Below, in pieces: positions 1 through 11,300 of a DNA stretch of 64,000 bases; position 1 is the stretch's first letter; every line of letters begins with the position of its first letter. The position numbers were made by a program, and so were the translations under genes. Source of the DNA: Triticum aestivum (lineage: Eukaryota; Streptophyta; Magnoliopsida; Poales; Poaceae). The stretch lies in contig NC_057801.1 in assembly GCF_018294505.1 (NCBI RefSeq), forward strand, positions 845,404,613 through 845,468,612. Reading direction: 5' to 3'. Below the pieces are notes generated by a model, which was not told the origin of the DNA, searched no databases, and saw only the letters and a program-made list of their open reading frames with translations.

Positions 1-838
1 GGTGCGGATCTTACTCTAGTTGACCTACGAGGTTCGGTAGTAACTTGATCTGAAGTTTCATGATCAATATCATTAGCTTCCTCACTAATTGGTGTAGGCG
101 TCACAGGAACCGGTTTCTGTGATGAACTACTTTCCAATAAGGGAGCAGGTATAGTTACCTCATCAAGTTCTACTTTCCTCCCACTCACTTCTTTCGAGAG
201 AAACTCCTTCTCTAGAAAGGACCCATCTTAGCAACGAATATCTTGCCTTCGGATCTATGATAGAAGGTGTACCCAACAGTTTCCTTTGGGTATTCTATGA
301 AGACACACTTCTCCGATTTGGGTTCGAGCTTATCAGGTTGAAACTTTTTTCACATAAGCATCGCAGCCCCAAACTTTAAGAAACGACACCTTTGGTTTCT
401 TGCCAAACCACAGTTCATAAGGCGTCATCTCAACGGATTTTGATGGTGCCCAATTTAAAGTGAATGCAGCTGTCTCTAATGCATAACCCCAAAACGATAG
501 TGGTAAATCAGTAAGATACATCATAGATCGCACCATATCCAATAAAGTGCGGTTATAACGTTCGGACACACCATTACGCTGTGGTGTACCATGTGGCATG
601 AGCTGTGAAACTATTTCACATTGTTTTTAAATGAAGGCCAAACTTGTAACTCAAATATTCTCCTCTACGATCAAATTGTAGAAACTTTATTTTCTTGTTA
701 CGATGATTCTCCACTTCACTCTGAAATTCTTTGAACTTTTCAAATGTTTCAGACTTGTGTTTCATTAAGTAGATATACTCATATCTGCTCAAATCATCTG
801 TGAAGGTCAGAAAATAATGATACCCGCCACGAGTTGAG
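1..838 (-). mobile_element. Copia (Angela/BARE-like) pol fragment
   Basis: Minus-strand remnant of a Ty1/Copia polyprotein, running from the integrase core (about 838) into the integrase-RT linker (position 1), where the window cuts it. An 88-codon frame at 333-599 contains the integrase run TPQRNGVSERYNRT and later PYELWFGKKP, closely matching the Angela-like element at 42350-43150 in this window. The match continues on both sides of that frame but with frame changes, one near 337 where the reading leaves KVWGCDAYVKK, so the fragment is not coding. No LTR is seen here. It belongs to the same family as the 37824-44745 element but is a separate insertion in the opposite orientation. Confidence 0.85.
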
Positions 839-984
839 ACCGAGATGCATTTTATTATTCACTTTAGCAATATGTAAGTTGATTAGTATTCGAATTTTTC
901 TCAAGATTTGGGTGTTTTTACTTGTGTTGTTTCATTAATTTTTAGGCTGAATTTTATGTTGGCTCCTGTTTGGGATCACTTGAT

Positions 985-2080
985 TTTTCTTCTTCTTCCT
1001 TAATGGTAATAACAATCCCACTAATTTATTCCTTATCAGGAATAGTTTTTTGGAAAATTCTAATATTATTTGCTTATTTCTGCATATTATTTGGAATCTC
1101 AATTTCCTTTGTAAATTCTGTGCAATTTTTGTCATTTTTTATCCTTTTGTTTCTTCTTAAAGGGTAATACCAATGCAACTTATTAGCCCCCCCTCCCCTA
1201 GAAAATTCATTCTTCCTTAGAAAACTTCATTATTTTCTTATTTGTTTAGTTTTTATTTTATTTTCTATATTCTTCAAGGGCAATTATAAAGCCTCTTATT
1301 TTTTCATTCTTAGAATTTTATATGCAAAAATTCCACTATTATATTCTTATTCTTAATCACAATTTGTGTTGTAAATTCCGTGCAATTTTTTTCATTATTA
1401 TTTTACTATTTTCCTTTTCTTTTTATTTTTGTTGAAGGGTAATGCCATTGCACCAACTCACTTATTGTTATAAAAATTTATTATTTTGATTTTATTTTGG
1501 TCTTTATTCTATTTTCTTCTTCTTTAAGTGGAAGAGCAATGCCCCTTATTCATTAATATCATTGCCACAAATTTATACTTCCTTTGAAAATTTCATTATT
1601 TTCATTATCATTTTGTTTTAGTTCTTATTTCATTTGTTTTCTTCTTGAAGGATAATACCATTGCCACTAATAAATTTCTTTTTGTGAAAAAATCACTATC
1701 ATATGTTTACTCTTGCATATTAAAAAATTGCATTTGTTGTAAAATGTGGGCAAAACTTTGTAATTATTTTCTTTCTTCTTAAACTGTAATACCATTGTCA
1801 ATAATTCATTCTTACATATAAATCTTCATTATCTGGATTTTCTATGTTTTTATTTCATTTTATTTCTTCTTTAAGGATAATAGCAATGCGACTAATTCAT
1901 TTCTTCATAGGAATCTTCTTTTTGTGAAAAGTCCACTATTATATGCTTATTCTTGCTTATATTATAGACCATCAAAATTTCTTAAATTGTGTTCAAATTT
2001 TAACATTATTTGTTTTCATTTTTATTTTTTTTCTTCTTAAAAGGTGATAGTAACGCCACAAATTCATCCCTTCTAAGAAA
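985..2080. repeat. Degenerate AT-rich tandem array (about 90-170 bp period)
   Basis: A motif resembling TTCTTCTTAAAGGGTAATACC, followed by AATGCCACTAATTCATT and then by 'cttcattattttc'-type DNA, recurs near 989, 1151, 1270, 1431, 1513, 1637, 1771, 1862 and 2031. Spacing is irregular and copies are diverged. The strand is very T-rich and several short ORFs here are composition artefacts. I do not recognise the family. It may be an old satellite-like expansion or a transposon arm. Confidence 0.6.
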
Positions 2081-2337
2081 ACTTCTTTCTATGAAAGCTA
2101 TATGCTTATTCAAGAATATAGCTTTCGTAAATTGCATTGGTTTCAAATACAAGAATATGCTCATTTTTATAATATTCAAGAATTGGTCACAATCACCGTT
2201 CATTGCAATGGTTTCAAATTTCTAGGATTTTATACCTGGTGCTTGCTAGTTTTCAATATTATTTTTTTGGAAAAATGGTGATCACTAGTCGGATCGTATA
2301 TTCATGTTTTACTTTGTCTATGGAGTCATCTCACAAC

Positions 2338-2418
2338 TGTTGATGTACAAATGCATAGCCCACCTTTCGCCATCAGTTTGAGCTTTTGGGTGAACCGGCT
2401 GGTGCCTGTAGTTTTACA
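2338..2418 (+). repeat. 5' LTR of the TRIM element
   Basis: An 81-bp terminal repeat beginning TG and ending CA. Its first 28 bp recur at 2536-2563 and its last about 48 bp recur at 4642-4689, showing that those two pieces were once one 3' LTR. Confidence 0.85.
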
Positions 2419-2431
2419 TGGTGTCAGAGCC
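2419..2431 (+). other. TRIM primer-binding site
   Basis: TGGTGTCAGAGCC lies immediately after the LTR. It matches the TGGTATCAGAGC consensus complementary to initiator methionine tRNA except for one base. Confidence 0.8.
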
Positions 2432-2563
2432 AAGAGGTCTTGAGTTTCAAGACCCGGCTGGCGCAATTTAAGACAAAAAGTTGCAGCCCACTTTCGGTCC
2501 ATGTTTAGGCCTGAGGGGGCCACATGTGAGGGGAGTGTTGATGTATAAATGCATAGCCCACCT

Positions 2564-4636
2564 TGTTGGAAATATGGCCTAGAGGCAATAATATTGTATT
2601 ATTATATTTCCTTGTTCATATCTAAGAGTTTATATTTCATGCTATAACAGCTATGATCCCGGAACATGCGATTCAGTGGAATACTTATATGCATGTGTGA
2701 AATAATAAACGGTAAAAATAGGTTCCAAGTCTTGCCTCTAAGACCGACTCAAGCATTGTTGGTGATCACGTTTTTTGGATCTTAGGATATCATTAAGTGT
2801 AACAATGACCCTGAAACAAAATTGAGAGTATAACGTTAGAAGAACGATCATATTGAATTGACGCAAACTTGTTTGTTACACTTGAGATAATATCGTCTAA
2901 AATCAGTTGTTATAACACAATGTATTAATGTGTGTTTTAGTTCCTTAGACCCACTGCTAAAAAACTCGTCCGGTTAATCAGTTAACGGGCCAGTTAATCG
3001 CTGCTCGTAGGGTGACCGAATCGAATAGCACCTATTCATCATGTTAACTTGTTAGGCCGATTAATTGGCCCATTAGACCGATTAATCAGTTTTTACGCCG
3101 ATTAATCGTTGCTGCCCCATTAACATGTGAGCAAACAAAGCCCAATTTTTCCCCTATAACCCCTCCGACTCCCTCTCGCTCCTCAATAGCTAGGGTTCGA
3201 CCAGACAGTAGCATATTTTGGTATATTACATAGCTGAGAGCATGAGAGGTTGGTATAATACATGAAAACTAGATATATGTTGGCAATTCCTATTTAATCT
3301 ACTGATTAATGGTCGACCGAGCAGCTACCAGATACCGATTTCCTGAAGAATGCTTAGACCTAAGAATATCGTAGTTACCTCCTACCATACAGTGGACTTT
3401 GGGTTTCTCAAACTTCACTGTACCAAGGTGATTATAACGACAACGTACAGGTTGATCGGAAAGTTTGACAAGGGACTAGATAGCTCGAGAGTAGGATTTG
3501 CTTCTCATACGATGGAGAAGATATTCTTAGGGCCTCTCGGTGTGACGACATCCATCATCCTCTGGCCAGACACAGGTGACTACGTCAAAGGGATGCTGGA
3601 ACACTTCAATGAGAAAAAAGAACAAAATTGGTAACGAGAGCAATGGTATAATGAGCATGTGTATGACTGAGCAGGATACCGATGCATCTCAGGTTTTGTA
3701 AAGTATCGCGAAGCAAAGGGAACATCACATGATAACCAAAGGTTCACTTGAATATCATTCATGTAATTGTAGGGATCGATATGGACGTCGACGGTTCTGC
3801 TATCGACCATTGAAGGATGGAGTTTCATTCATGTCTATGATTTACTAAACCTACGAGGTCACAAGCTTAATGTAACGATGAACTGCTGGGTGTTAGTAGA
3901 ATGAGAGTATCGAGTATTTATTTATGGAATTCTTTCATTAATATTTGGAACAATTCCGAGAGGAACCGGAAGCGTTTCGGGGTCACCGGAAGGGTTTCAG
4001 AGTTTATCGGGCAATACCGGGTATTGCCGATAAATAATATATAGGTGAAAAATATTTCTAGTGATGTTAAATTAATAATAAAATGATATAGAAATTCCTA
4101 AGAGGCTTTTATATTTAATTTAATATCAGCGGCTCTAAAAAGGCCAAGTAGCTAGTGGAAAGTTACTTGGGCCCAATAGAGAGGTGCCTCCTTTCCACTT
4201 GGGGAAGGAAGGGGGGGGGAGCCTCATCTAGTTCCTCTAGTTCTAGTTCTAGTTGATCCTAGTTGATCAATTAGAGCTTGACCTAGATCCTCTAATCCTC
4301 ATAATTAGAAGCTTAGTGTGGTTATAATCTCCTCCCTCTAATTCTCCGGCGATGGTTAGCTCTGGATGGTGAAGCGTTGTCGGATCGTGAAGACCATACG
4401 CTTGCAACCAAGTAGAGAGGCCGTGCTTTCGGTATTTTGTTCGAGGGATCGTTCATGGGTGGTTCGTGGAATTGTTCATCTACGGTTCGAGGGACTCCAA
4501 GTACGATCTACACCGACTCATCTACTTTCGCTGCACTCCGGAGTCATTAACGATCGTTTATCCCAACCTTATGTGCATCTTCATATTGTTCCTGGATGAT
4601 CGTAGAGTGTTTTTTTGTCTACTACGTTTCCGAAGA
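2564..4636 (+). mobile_element. Solo LTR (Copia, Angela-related) inside the TRIM
   Basis: Starts TGTTGGAAATATGGCCTAGA, like the Angela/BARE LTR at 37824 and differing at one of the first 20 bases, and ends ...ACGTTTCCGAAGA, which resembles a decayed ...GTTCCCCAACA end. The 5-bp flanks CACCT (2559-2563 and 4637-4641) are identical and, with one copy removed, restore the TRIM LTR. There is no internal retrotransposon domain, so this is a solo LTR. The middle is diverged from the 37824 LTR and is itself interrupted by a hAT-like element at 2952-3352. Confidence 0.75.
2952..3352. mobile_element. hAT-like non-autonomous element (401 bp)
   Basis: Bounded by a perfect 8-bp duplication CTTAGACC (2944-2951 and 3353-3360), the size expected for hAT transposition. 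The ends read CACTGCTAAAAAAC... and ...CTGAAGAATG. The outermost bases form a poor inverted repeat, but subterminal stretches (GCTGCTCGTAGGGTGACC on the left, the complement of GGTCGACCGAGCAGC on the right) match in inverted order. It is rich in GATTAATC/GGTTAATC motifs. No ORF. Confidence 0.55.
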
Positions 4637-4689
4637 CACCTTTCCCCGTCAGTTTGAGTTTTTGGGTGACTGGTGCATGTAGTTTTACA

Positions 4690-5630
4690 GCAATTCACAA
4701 ACCTACGATCAGTCCTACCAGTAGGCAATAATCAGGCCTAATACTGATTGAATCTTACTGCTTAAAGTTGTGCATGTACTAGTAGAGTATTATACATACT
4801 TGTCCAGATAGCATGCGATAGCACCGCCCCTGACTGCCGCCGGCCTAGGGCCATTTCTCATCTCCACAAAAACGAAACTGACCGCCAATTGTAGTTTTCA
4901 GTCGATTGACATATAGCCGGTGCCATTTATTAATACATGCACCAACAAAAAGGTTGAACGATCTTAACGACTAAAAATTGTGACCTTAAGTGTGAAAAAT
5001 TACAAGATCTGTACAACTAAAATCATGAACCTAAGCATGAAACAAACATGATCCAAACAGCTAATAATCATGAACTTGGTACTGTTGGAGCAGTAAAAAT
5101 ATTTATTGTCCACCAGAAAATCTTTGACGTAGACTTGTTCTTGAACAGCAAAAGAGAACAACTCAAGAAAAATTTATTTGCAAATGGTCTCCCTCCAATT
5201 ATCTTGCCATAACATGACAGAACTGCCCTGCCCTGAAGTGCACTTGGCTACAACCTTAAAATCTGGCATCAACTGATAATGCTTTTCATCCAAAAGGAGC
5301 CAGCAGGCATGTTGCAATGCCTTCGGCCACGCCCGGAGTGACACTTCCATTGAAATGATCTTTTATCCATCTCTAGATATATGTATCATGCATTTAGCTG
5401 ACGACCCATCGAGCTATCTGGATGCATGTATCCTTCGACCTATCTGGACGCATGCATGCAATCTCGTTGTTCATGTGCTCCATTTATAACAATGTAAAAA
5501 AGTGCTTCATCACCTCGATTTGTTTTCACATAGCCAAATATACACTCTGCTAAAGATAATGCAATACTCTTTTAATATATTTGAAAGTGTTCACCCAGAC
5601 AAGAATGAAATTAGTAATTGGAGAATTAGT
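4690..5630. other. Intergenic DNA, nothing recognised
   Basis: No ORF above background, no LTR or inverted-repeat boundaries that I can define, and no match to other parts of the window. Confidence 0.5.
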
Positions 5631-5706
5631 AATCGGAAAGGATGTATCTAGAACTAAAATACGTGTAGATACATCCTTGTCCATGACAAGTAATTCCGGA
5701 CGGAGG
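5631..5706. mobile_element. Stowaway-like MITE remnant
   Basis: Contains the hairpin AGGATGTATCTAGA / TCTACACGTATTTT-type arms (AAAGGATGTATCTAG...GTAGATACATCCTT) followed by AAGTAATTCCGGACGGAGG, the complement of the grass Stowaway terminus CTCCGTCCGGAATTACTT. The outer ends and the TA duplication are eroded, and the right end is abutted by the next element. Confidence 0.6.
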
Positions 5707-5719
5707 AACGCTTGCTTTT

Positions 5720-7600
5720 AATTCTCAAAGAAGGTCGCCTCCTCTGGCGACTCGGGGGCAACCCAACCACGCCGCCGGCGGCAGCTCCCCCACCCCATCT
5801 CCTGCCTTGCCGCCACCGAGGGGACGCGGGCTAAGCCACACGTACTCCAGGGATGGTGGCGGCGGGGCTCTCACGGCTGGCGTTCATGCGGATCCGGCGC
5901 AGCGGCCTCTGCTCAGGTGGACGGCGAGCGTCGGTGGCCGCGTCGCGCGACGGATGCCGCTTTGTGGTCGGTGCTGAGCGTGGATCTGGGTTGCCATGAG
6001 CGAGGTGTGGGCGCCCGAAGCTCTGCTCGGCCTCGGGGGCGCGGGGCCGGCCTCCAGCCCTCCATGCTCCGGTGGTCCGCCCTGGGTCGCGCGGCGGTGT
6101 CCTACCTAGGGCCCCGCCCCCTGATGGTTCTGGGCCAGGCGGTTTGCATCAGGGGTGGATCTGGAGGCTTGGTGGTGATGCGTTTTGCAGGACTGGCTGA
6201 ATCCGGTTGGATCGGCCCATGGTATTCTGGCTTGGGGGCAGAGGAGGGTGGTGGTGAGTGGTGCTGGTGGAGGTTATGGGGGTTGGTGGCAGTGCTGCTG
6301 CAGCCGATCTTGACCTCATTGCCATCTGTTGGCATGCGGGCACATCGGTTCTGGTCTCCGACGGTTGCGCAGTGGCACACATGGGGTGTGCAGGTGCTCC
6401 TGATGTATGGCTGCAACCCAGACCATGGTGGTTCCTGGCCTCGGGCAGTGCTCCTCTAGTCCTTGCCTACATGGTGCTTGGCAGGGCACGGTGGCCTGCA
6501 CTGCGTCCGGTGGCTTGCGCTCGGTTGGCCGTTGATGGATCTTGTGCCTAGTGCTCATGTTTGGTCGTCGGTAGTCTCCACAGGGTGTGGTTGGCTCTGG
6601 CGGCTTGTCGTGCTTCTTCGTCTTTCGAAGGGTTCGATGGTGGTGGTGGTCGATTGTCGTCATGTTGTAGGGATTGCTCAAACTCCGGGTGAGAACCCTA
6701 CATCAACTATGTTGATGTCGGCGGCAACGATGTCTATGGACGTCGTTTTCCTCATAGGATGTGCCGTTGTGGAGCTCCAACACCTACAATATTCTGTTTT
6801 GTGGTCTCCGGGTGAAAACCGAAGATTGGGCTTGCCGAATCGGATGACGGTGTTGTGCCCTCGACAACACTACCTCCTTGGAGGCGTCATCTTGGAGACC
6901 CAAACGACGGCTTCAGTTTGCGGCGTGTGGTTGAGGGTGGTCTGTTTGGTGGTGGTGGTGTGTCCTACTCAGGACCGATGGTGGTGTGCTCTTCTTCATG
7001 TGTTTCTCTTCGGTTGTCTTTCATGTGGTCTCTGTCCTGCTGCTATGCATGCTCAAGACCCTCCCTTGCTGGATGTTGTGTTGAGGCGAGCTTCGGGCTC
7101 TTGGTATTGTATCGGCTCACCTTTGCTCAATGACGATGCAATGGCGCCTCCCCAACTTGCTAATCGTCTTGAACTTTCATGGCGGAGCTCTCAGCCAAGG
7201 TTCGTGTTAAGTTTTGGCACTCGTTGATTGTGGATGCTCCTCTGTTGTGCCGTGAAGTTTGATACGCACGCTGGTGCGGTGCGTTAGGCTGCTTGTAGAG
7301 TCTTGGTATTGTGATCCCTCGATGTACCCCTCATCTACTTGATCCTGTTAGTTTGCTAGTTAGGTCATGCCTTTTGTTCGGCGTCCCTATTCTTCTCTTC
7401 TTCTTGCAACACTTGTTGCTTGTATGGTTTTTGGCCCGGTTTTCCTCATAAATGGGGTCAATTTGTTAAGGTTTTCGATCCGGTTTTCTTTATAAACTGG
7501 ATCACCCTCCTGGTATTATGGCCACTTTGAGTAATATATTCAGGTGGAGGAACTCCTCCCCGGTGATTCTCAAAAAAAAATCCTCAAAGAAGAAAAAAAA
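5720..7600 (+). mobile_element. LINE-like / LINE-mobilised retroposon with poly-A tail
   Basis: The segment begins GC-rich (5750-6000), ends in A-rich tracts (7572-7600), and is flanked by a near-perfect 15-bp duplication, GGAACGCTTGCTTTT at 5705-5719 and GGAGCACTTGCTTTT at 7601-7615 (13 of 15 match). This is the signature of target-primed reverse transcription. The 3' part (GGCCCGGTTTTCCTCATAAA, later TTGAGTAATATATTCAGG) resembles grass LINE 3' ends. No reverse transcriptase or endonuclease frame is visible. The long overlapping ORFs at 5917-7227 are GC-driven and carry no domain I recognise. It could be a LINE with its ORFs deleted, a non-autonomous derivative, or a retroposed host transcript. 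Confidence 0.6.
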
Positions 7601-7644
7601 GGAGCACTTGCTTTTGTGCGTCCAACAATATTTTGTTGTCACGT

Positions 7645-7949
7645 CCCGATCGATTCAGCTTAGAGCATACCAAATCGCATTAAAAAAAGAGAATAAAAGG
7701 GAACGCTTTCTTTTGGGTGCGAAGGAATAGTTTCTAAATAATATGGTGTACGTAGTTATCCTTTGACGCGTGAGTTTAATGTATACAGCTCAGCGCATAC
7801 CCAATCGTATCTCATTGCCTATCGCGAGTTTTAATGTACGTCGCCCAGCGAAGGGATTCCTCTCCGGACGCTTGTTATATAAACCCCCCGACCCCGAGAC
7901 GTAGCCACACCCACAGCCACTCCTCGTCCTCCCACCGAGAAAGCGAGCA
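7645..7949 (+). promoter_or_regulatory. Promoter and 5' leader of MADS copy A
   Basis: Homologous to the DNA upstream of MADS copy B (48905-49307). A canonical TATA box TATATAAA lies at 7876-7883, 67 bp before the ATG, followed by a C-rich run and a CCACACCCACAGCCAC leader. The start context is GCGAGCAATGGCG. Copy B carries a Stowaway insertion at the equivalent of 7736; copy A has the empty site. Confidence 0.7.
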
Positions 7950-8162
7950 ATGGCGGCGCCCAACCGGAGAGGCAGCAGCGGCCGGAAGAAGATCGTCATC
8001 CGCCGGATCGAGCAGGAGGATGCCCGGTTCGTCTGCTACTCCAAGCGCCGCCAGGGGTTCTTCAGCAAGGCCACGGATCTGGCGGTCCTGACAGGCGCCC
8101 ACGTGGCCGCCCTCGCCTTCTCTCCCCGCGGCAGGGCCTTCTCCTTCGGCCACCCCTCCGTC
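7950..8162 (+). pseudogene. MADS copy A, 5' part (type I M-alpha, AGL61/62-like)
   Basis: Encodes residues 1-71 of a type I MADS-box transcription factor. The MADS domain runs from about residue 11 (GRKKIVIRRIE) through SKRRQGFFSKA (31-41), VLTGAHVAALAFSP (46-59) and AFSFGHPSV (63-71), the M-alpha signature of AGL61/AGL62-type proteins, which in other plants act in the nucleus during female gametophyte and endosperm development. The frame is cut exactly after codon 71 by a Copia element whose 5-bp target duplication is CCGTC. As it stands, translation runs on into the LTR and stops at 8426, giving 158 residues with an 87-residue tail encoded by the element. The 3' part of the gene resumes at 12917 in the same frame. 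Confidence 0.9.
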
Positions 8163-8373
8163 TGTCAGAACCAGAGAGAGGGTAGGAGAGAAAGGTTTTG
8201 TGCAACGCTTGATTTCATTGATACAAAGATTACACGTATATGTAGTTACACAGCTCAACTGAACGAAACGAGAACCAGCCTTGGGAATAGGGCAGCACTA
8301 ACCACTAACCCCACTCCTCTATACATGCAGTACACACGATCCTGTATACATGCAGTACACACGATCGCTAACA
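8163..8373 (-). repeat. 3' LTR of the Copia element in MADS copy A
   Basis: 211 bp. Same as the 186-bp partner at 12726-12911 except for three substitutions and a 25-bp tandem duplication near 8330-8357. It supplies the stop codon of pol: the LTR start, read TGTTAG on the minus strand, ends the frame at 8368. Confidence 0.95.
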
Positions 8374-11300
8374 CCCCACCGCAGTCGAGTCGTCGTCCGC
8401 TGGTAAGACACAGAGACTGGACCTGAAAGCTTGAAACGAGCTGGTTGGCAAACCTTTAGTCATGACGTCGGCTAGTTGTTGAGTAGTTGGTACATGAACA
8501 ACACGAAGCTCGCCGAGAGCCACCTTTTCGCGGACAAAGTGGATGTCCAACTCAATGTGCTTAGTCCGCCCATGATGAACAGGGTTGGTAGACATATACA
8601 CAGCTGAGATATTGTCACAGAACACAACAGTGGCCTTGGAGAGAGAGCAGCCCAGTTCGCCGAGAAGTTGCCGCAGCCAAACACAATCAGCCACCGCGTT
8701 GGCAACGGCGCGGTATTCCGCTTCCGCGCTGGAACGCGACACGGTGGCTTGTCGCTTCGACGACCAACTGACCAAGGCGCCGCCGAGGTAGACGCAATAG
8801 CCAGACGTAGAACGGCGCGTGTCCGGGCAGCCGGCCCAGTCCGCATCGGAGTACGCCACAATGTCAGTCGAGGGAGACGCGGGTAGAAGAAGACCCGAGG
8901 TAGCTGTCCCGCGAACGTAGCGAAGGATCCGCTTGAGGATGGCGAGGTGGCAATCCCGTGGATTATGCATGTGTAAACAGGCTTGCTGGACGGCGTAGGC
9001 CAAATCCGGCCGTGTCATCGTGAGATACTGAAGGCCACCAGCAAGGCTCCGGTACTCGGATGGGTCGGAAACTGGACTGCCGGAGGCCGCAGCAAGCTTG
9101 GGCTGGGTGTCCACTGGAGTTGAAGCTGGCCGACAGTGAGTCATGCCGGCGCGCTGAAGGAGTTCTTCGGCATAGTTGGACTGACTGAGGAAAAATCCAC
9201 GCGGCGTGCGACGAACCTGAATGCCAAGGAAGAAATGAAGAGGCCCCATATCCTTCATAGCAAATTCGTGTTGTAGCTTGGAGACGATGTCGCGTAGAAG
9301 ATCCGAAGAAGGGGCCGCCAGCACAATATCATCCACGTACAACAGGAGATATGCAATGCTGCTACCCCGCCGTAGGATGAAGAGGGAGGCGTCGGAGCGG
9401 GACGCGGCGAAGCCGATCGTGGTGGCGAAGCCGGCGAACCACTGGAACCATGCTCTTGGGGCCTGCTTGAGCCCATATAAGGACTTCGAGAGGCGACAAA
9501 CATGATCGCGGCGTGCCGAGTCGACGAAGCCAGCAGGCTGGTAGCAATGGACCTGTTCAGCGAGGATGCCGTGGAGGAAGGCATTTTTCACGTCGAGCTG
9601 GTGCACCGGCCAGCCCCGCGAACAAGCCAGAGTGAGAACTGTGCGGATCGTCGCCGGCTTGACGACCGGGGAGAAAGTTTCGCCGAAGTCGATCCCAGGC
9701 CGTTGAGCAAACCCGCGGACAACCCATCTCGCCTTGTAATGCTCCAGGGACCCATCCGAGTTCATCTTGTGCCGAAACACCCATTTGCCGGTCACAACAG
9801 TTGTGTTGGGAGGGCGAGGGACGAGCGTCCAAGTGGCGTTGGAGATGAGGGCGTCGAACTCGGACTGCATAGCGGCGCGCCAGTTGGGATCACGGAGGGC
9901 GTCGCGTACAGAGGAGGGCAGGGGGGAGATGGGTGTGGCGGCGAGGAGGGAGTCGGCGTAGCGAGGGTTAGGTTGGAAGATGCCGTGACGAGCTCGCGTG
10001 ATCATCGGATGACGGGGAGGGGCGACAGGCAAGGAAGACGAGCCGGCGGCTGGGCCGGTGTGTGGGGAAGGAGGCCCAGGGATCGGTTGATCCGAGCCGT
10101 GAGGTGTAGTGGGCTGGCCCAAAGCGGGCGAGTCGGGAGGCGGGGTGGGCGCACCCGCGAAGGGAGGGGGAGACGTGGCGTGCGGCGATACGGGAGAAGG
10201 GCATGTAGGCCATGCAGGGGGAGGGTCGTGATCGACGTGATCCGAGGCTGGGGGATCGGAGATTAGATCCAGCTGGTCGTCAGGGGAATTAGGTAGAGTT
10301 TTGAACGGAAAAACAGACTCTACAAACGTCACATGACGGGAAAAAAGGATGCGCCTGGTGGTTGGATCGTAACAACGATACCCCTTTCGCTCGTCGGGAT
10401 AACCCAAGAAAACGCATGCCACGGAGCGAGCTGCCAGCTTATGTGGCGAGATAGCTATGATATTGGGGTAACATAAACACCCGAACACATGGAGATGACG
10501 GAAGTCTGGGACGTGGCCGTGAAGGAGCTCGTACGGGGTGGTGAGGAGCCGAGGTTTGCACGGGCGCCGGTTAAGGAGGTATGTAGATGTGGAGAGGGCT
10601 TCGGCCCACCAGCGTGGTGGCATGGAGGCATGGAGAAGAAGGGTGCGGACTCCGTCATTAAGTGTACGAAGAATGCGCTCGGCCTTGCCATTTTGTTGGG
10701 ACGTGTAGGGGCAAGAGAGACGAAAGCGGGTGCCATGTGACTCGAGAAGAGAGCGATTCGCAATGTTGTCGAACTCACGTCCATTATCCGTTTGGAAAGC
10801 TAGGATGGGGCGGGAGAATTGGGTGCGGACGTAGGCATAGAAGAGAGTGAGAAGGCGGTGAACTTCAGATTTCCGACGAATGGGAAAAGTCCAGGCATAA
10901 TGTGTGAAATCATCAAGGATCACTAAATAATATAAATAGCCGGATACATTTGGTACAGGACTTGTCCAGAGATCACAATGACAGAGCTCAAAGGGAAATG
11001 AAGTTTTAGTAGTGGAAGAAGAGAAAGGTAGCCTAGTGTGTTTGCCCGTCCGACAAGCAGCGCAGTGCGTCGAAGGGCTTTTATTGAAACTAAACTTGTA
11101 GTAGGAGGATGCCTTGGCGAGGGTGGCGACGCCCGGATGACCAAGCCGCTGGTGCCACAAATCGGCGGCGACGGTGGCGGTGAGGCAGTGATGAGGGCGG
11201 ACGAACGGGTAAAGGTCGCCGGAGGAATCACATCGGAGAAGAACCGTCCTGGTGGACAAATCCTTGATAGAAAAGCCATACGGGTCAAATTCAACAGAGA

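Larger units (their letters stand above)
2338..4689 (+). mobile_element. TRIM/SMART-like miniature LTR retrotransposon, split by a nested insertion
   Basis: The 5' LTR is 2338-2418 (81 bp, TGTTGATG...TTTTACA). It is followed directly by a primer-binding site TGGTGTCAGAGCC (2419-2431, initiator Met-tRNA type) and, at the end of the internal domain, a purine-rich GAGGGGAG tract (about 2528-2535). The 3' LTR starts at 2536 but is interrupted after 28 bp at 2563. Its remainder (CCGTCAGTTTGAG to TTTTACA) resumes at 4642 and ends at 4689. Without the insertion the element would be about 274 bp with no coding capacity, the size class of SMART/TRIM elements. No clear target duplication is left around it. 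Confidence 0.85.

Noticed and set aside
5917..7227. Long overlapping ORFs (up to 254 codons) on both strands
   Set aside because: GC-rich composition makes several frames open at once. No domain is recognised and they lie inside a poly-A retroposon.
9502..10266. 254-codon plus-strand ORF
   Set aside because: Antisense to the intact Copia pol frame.
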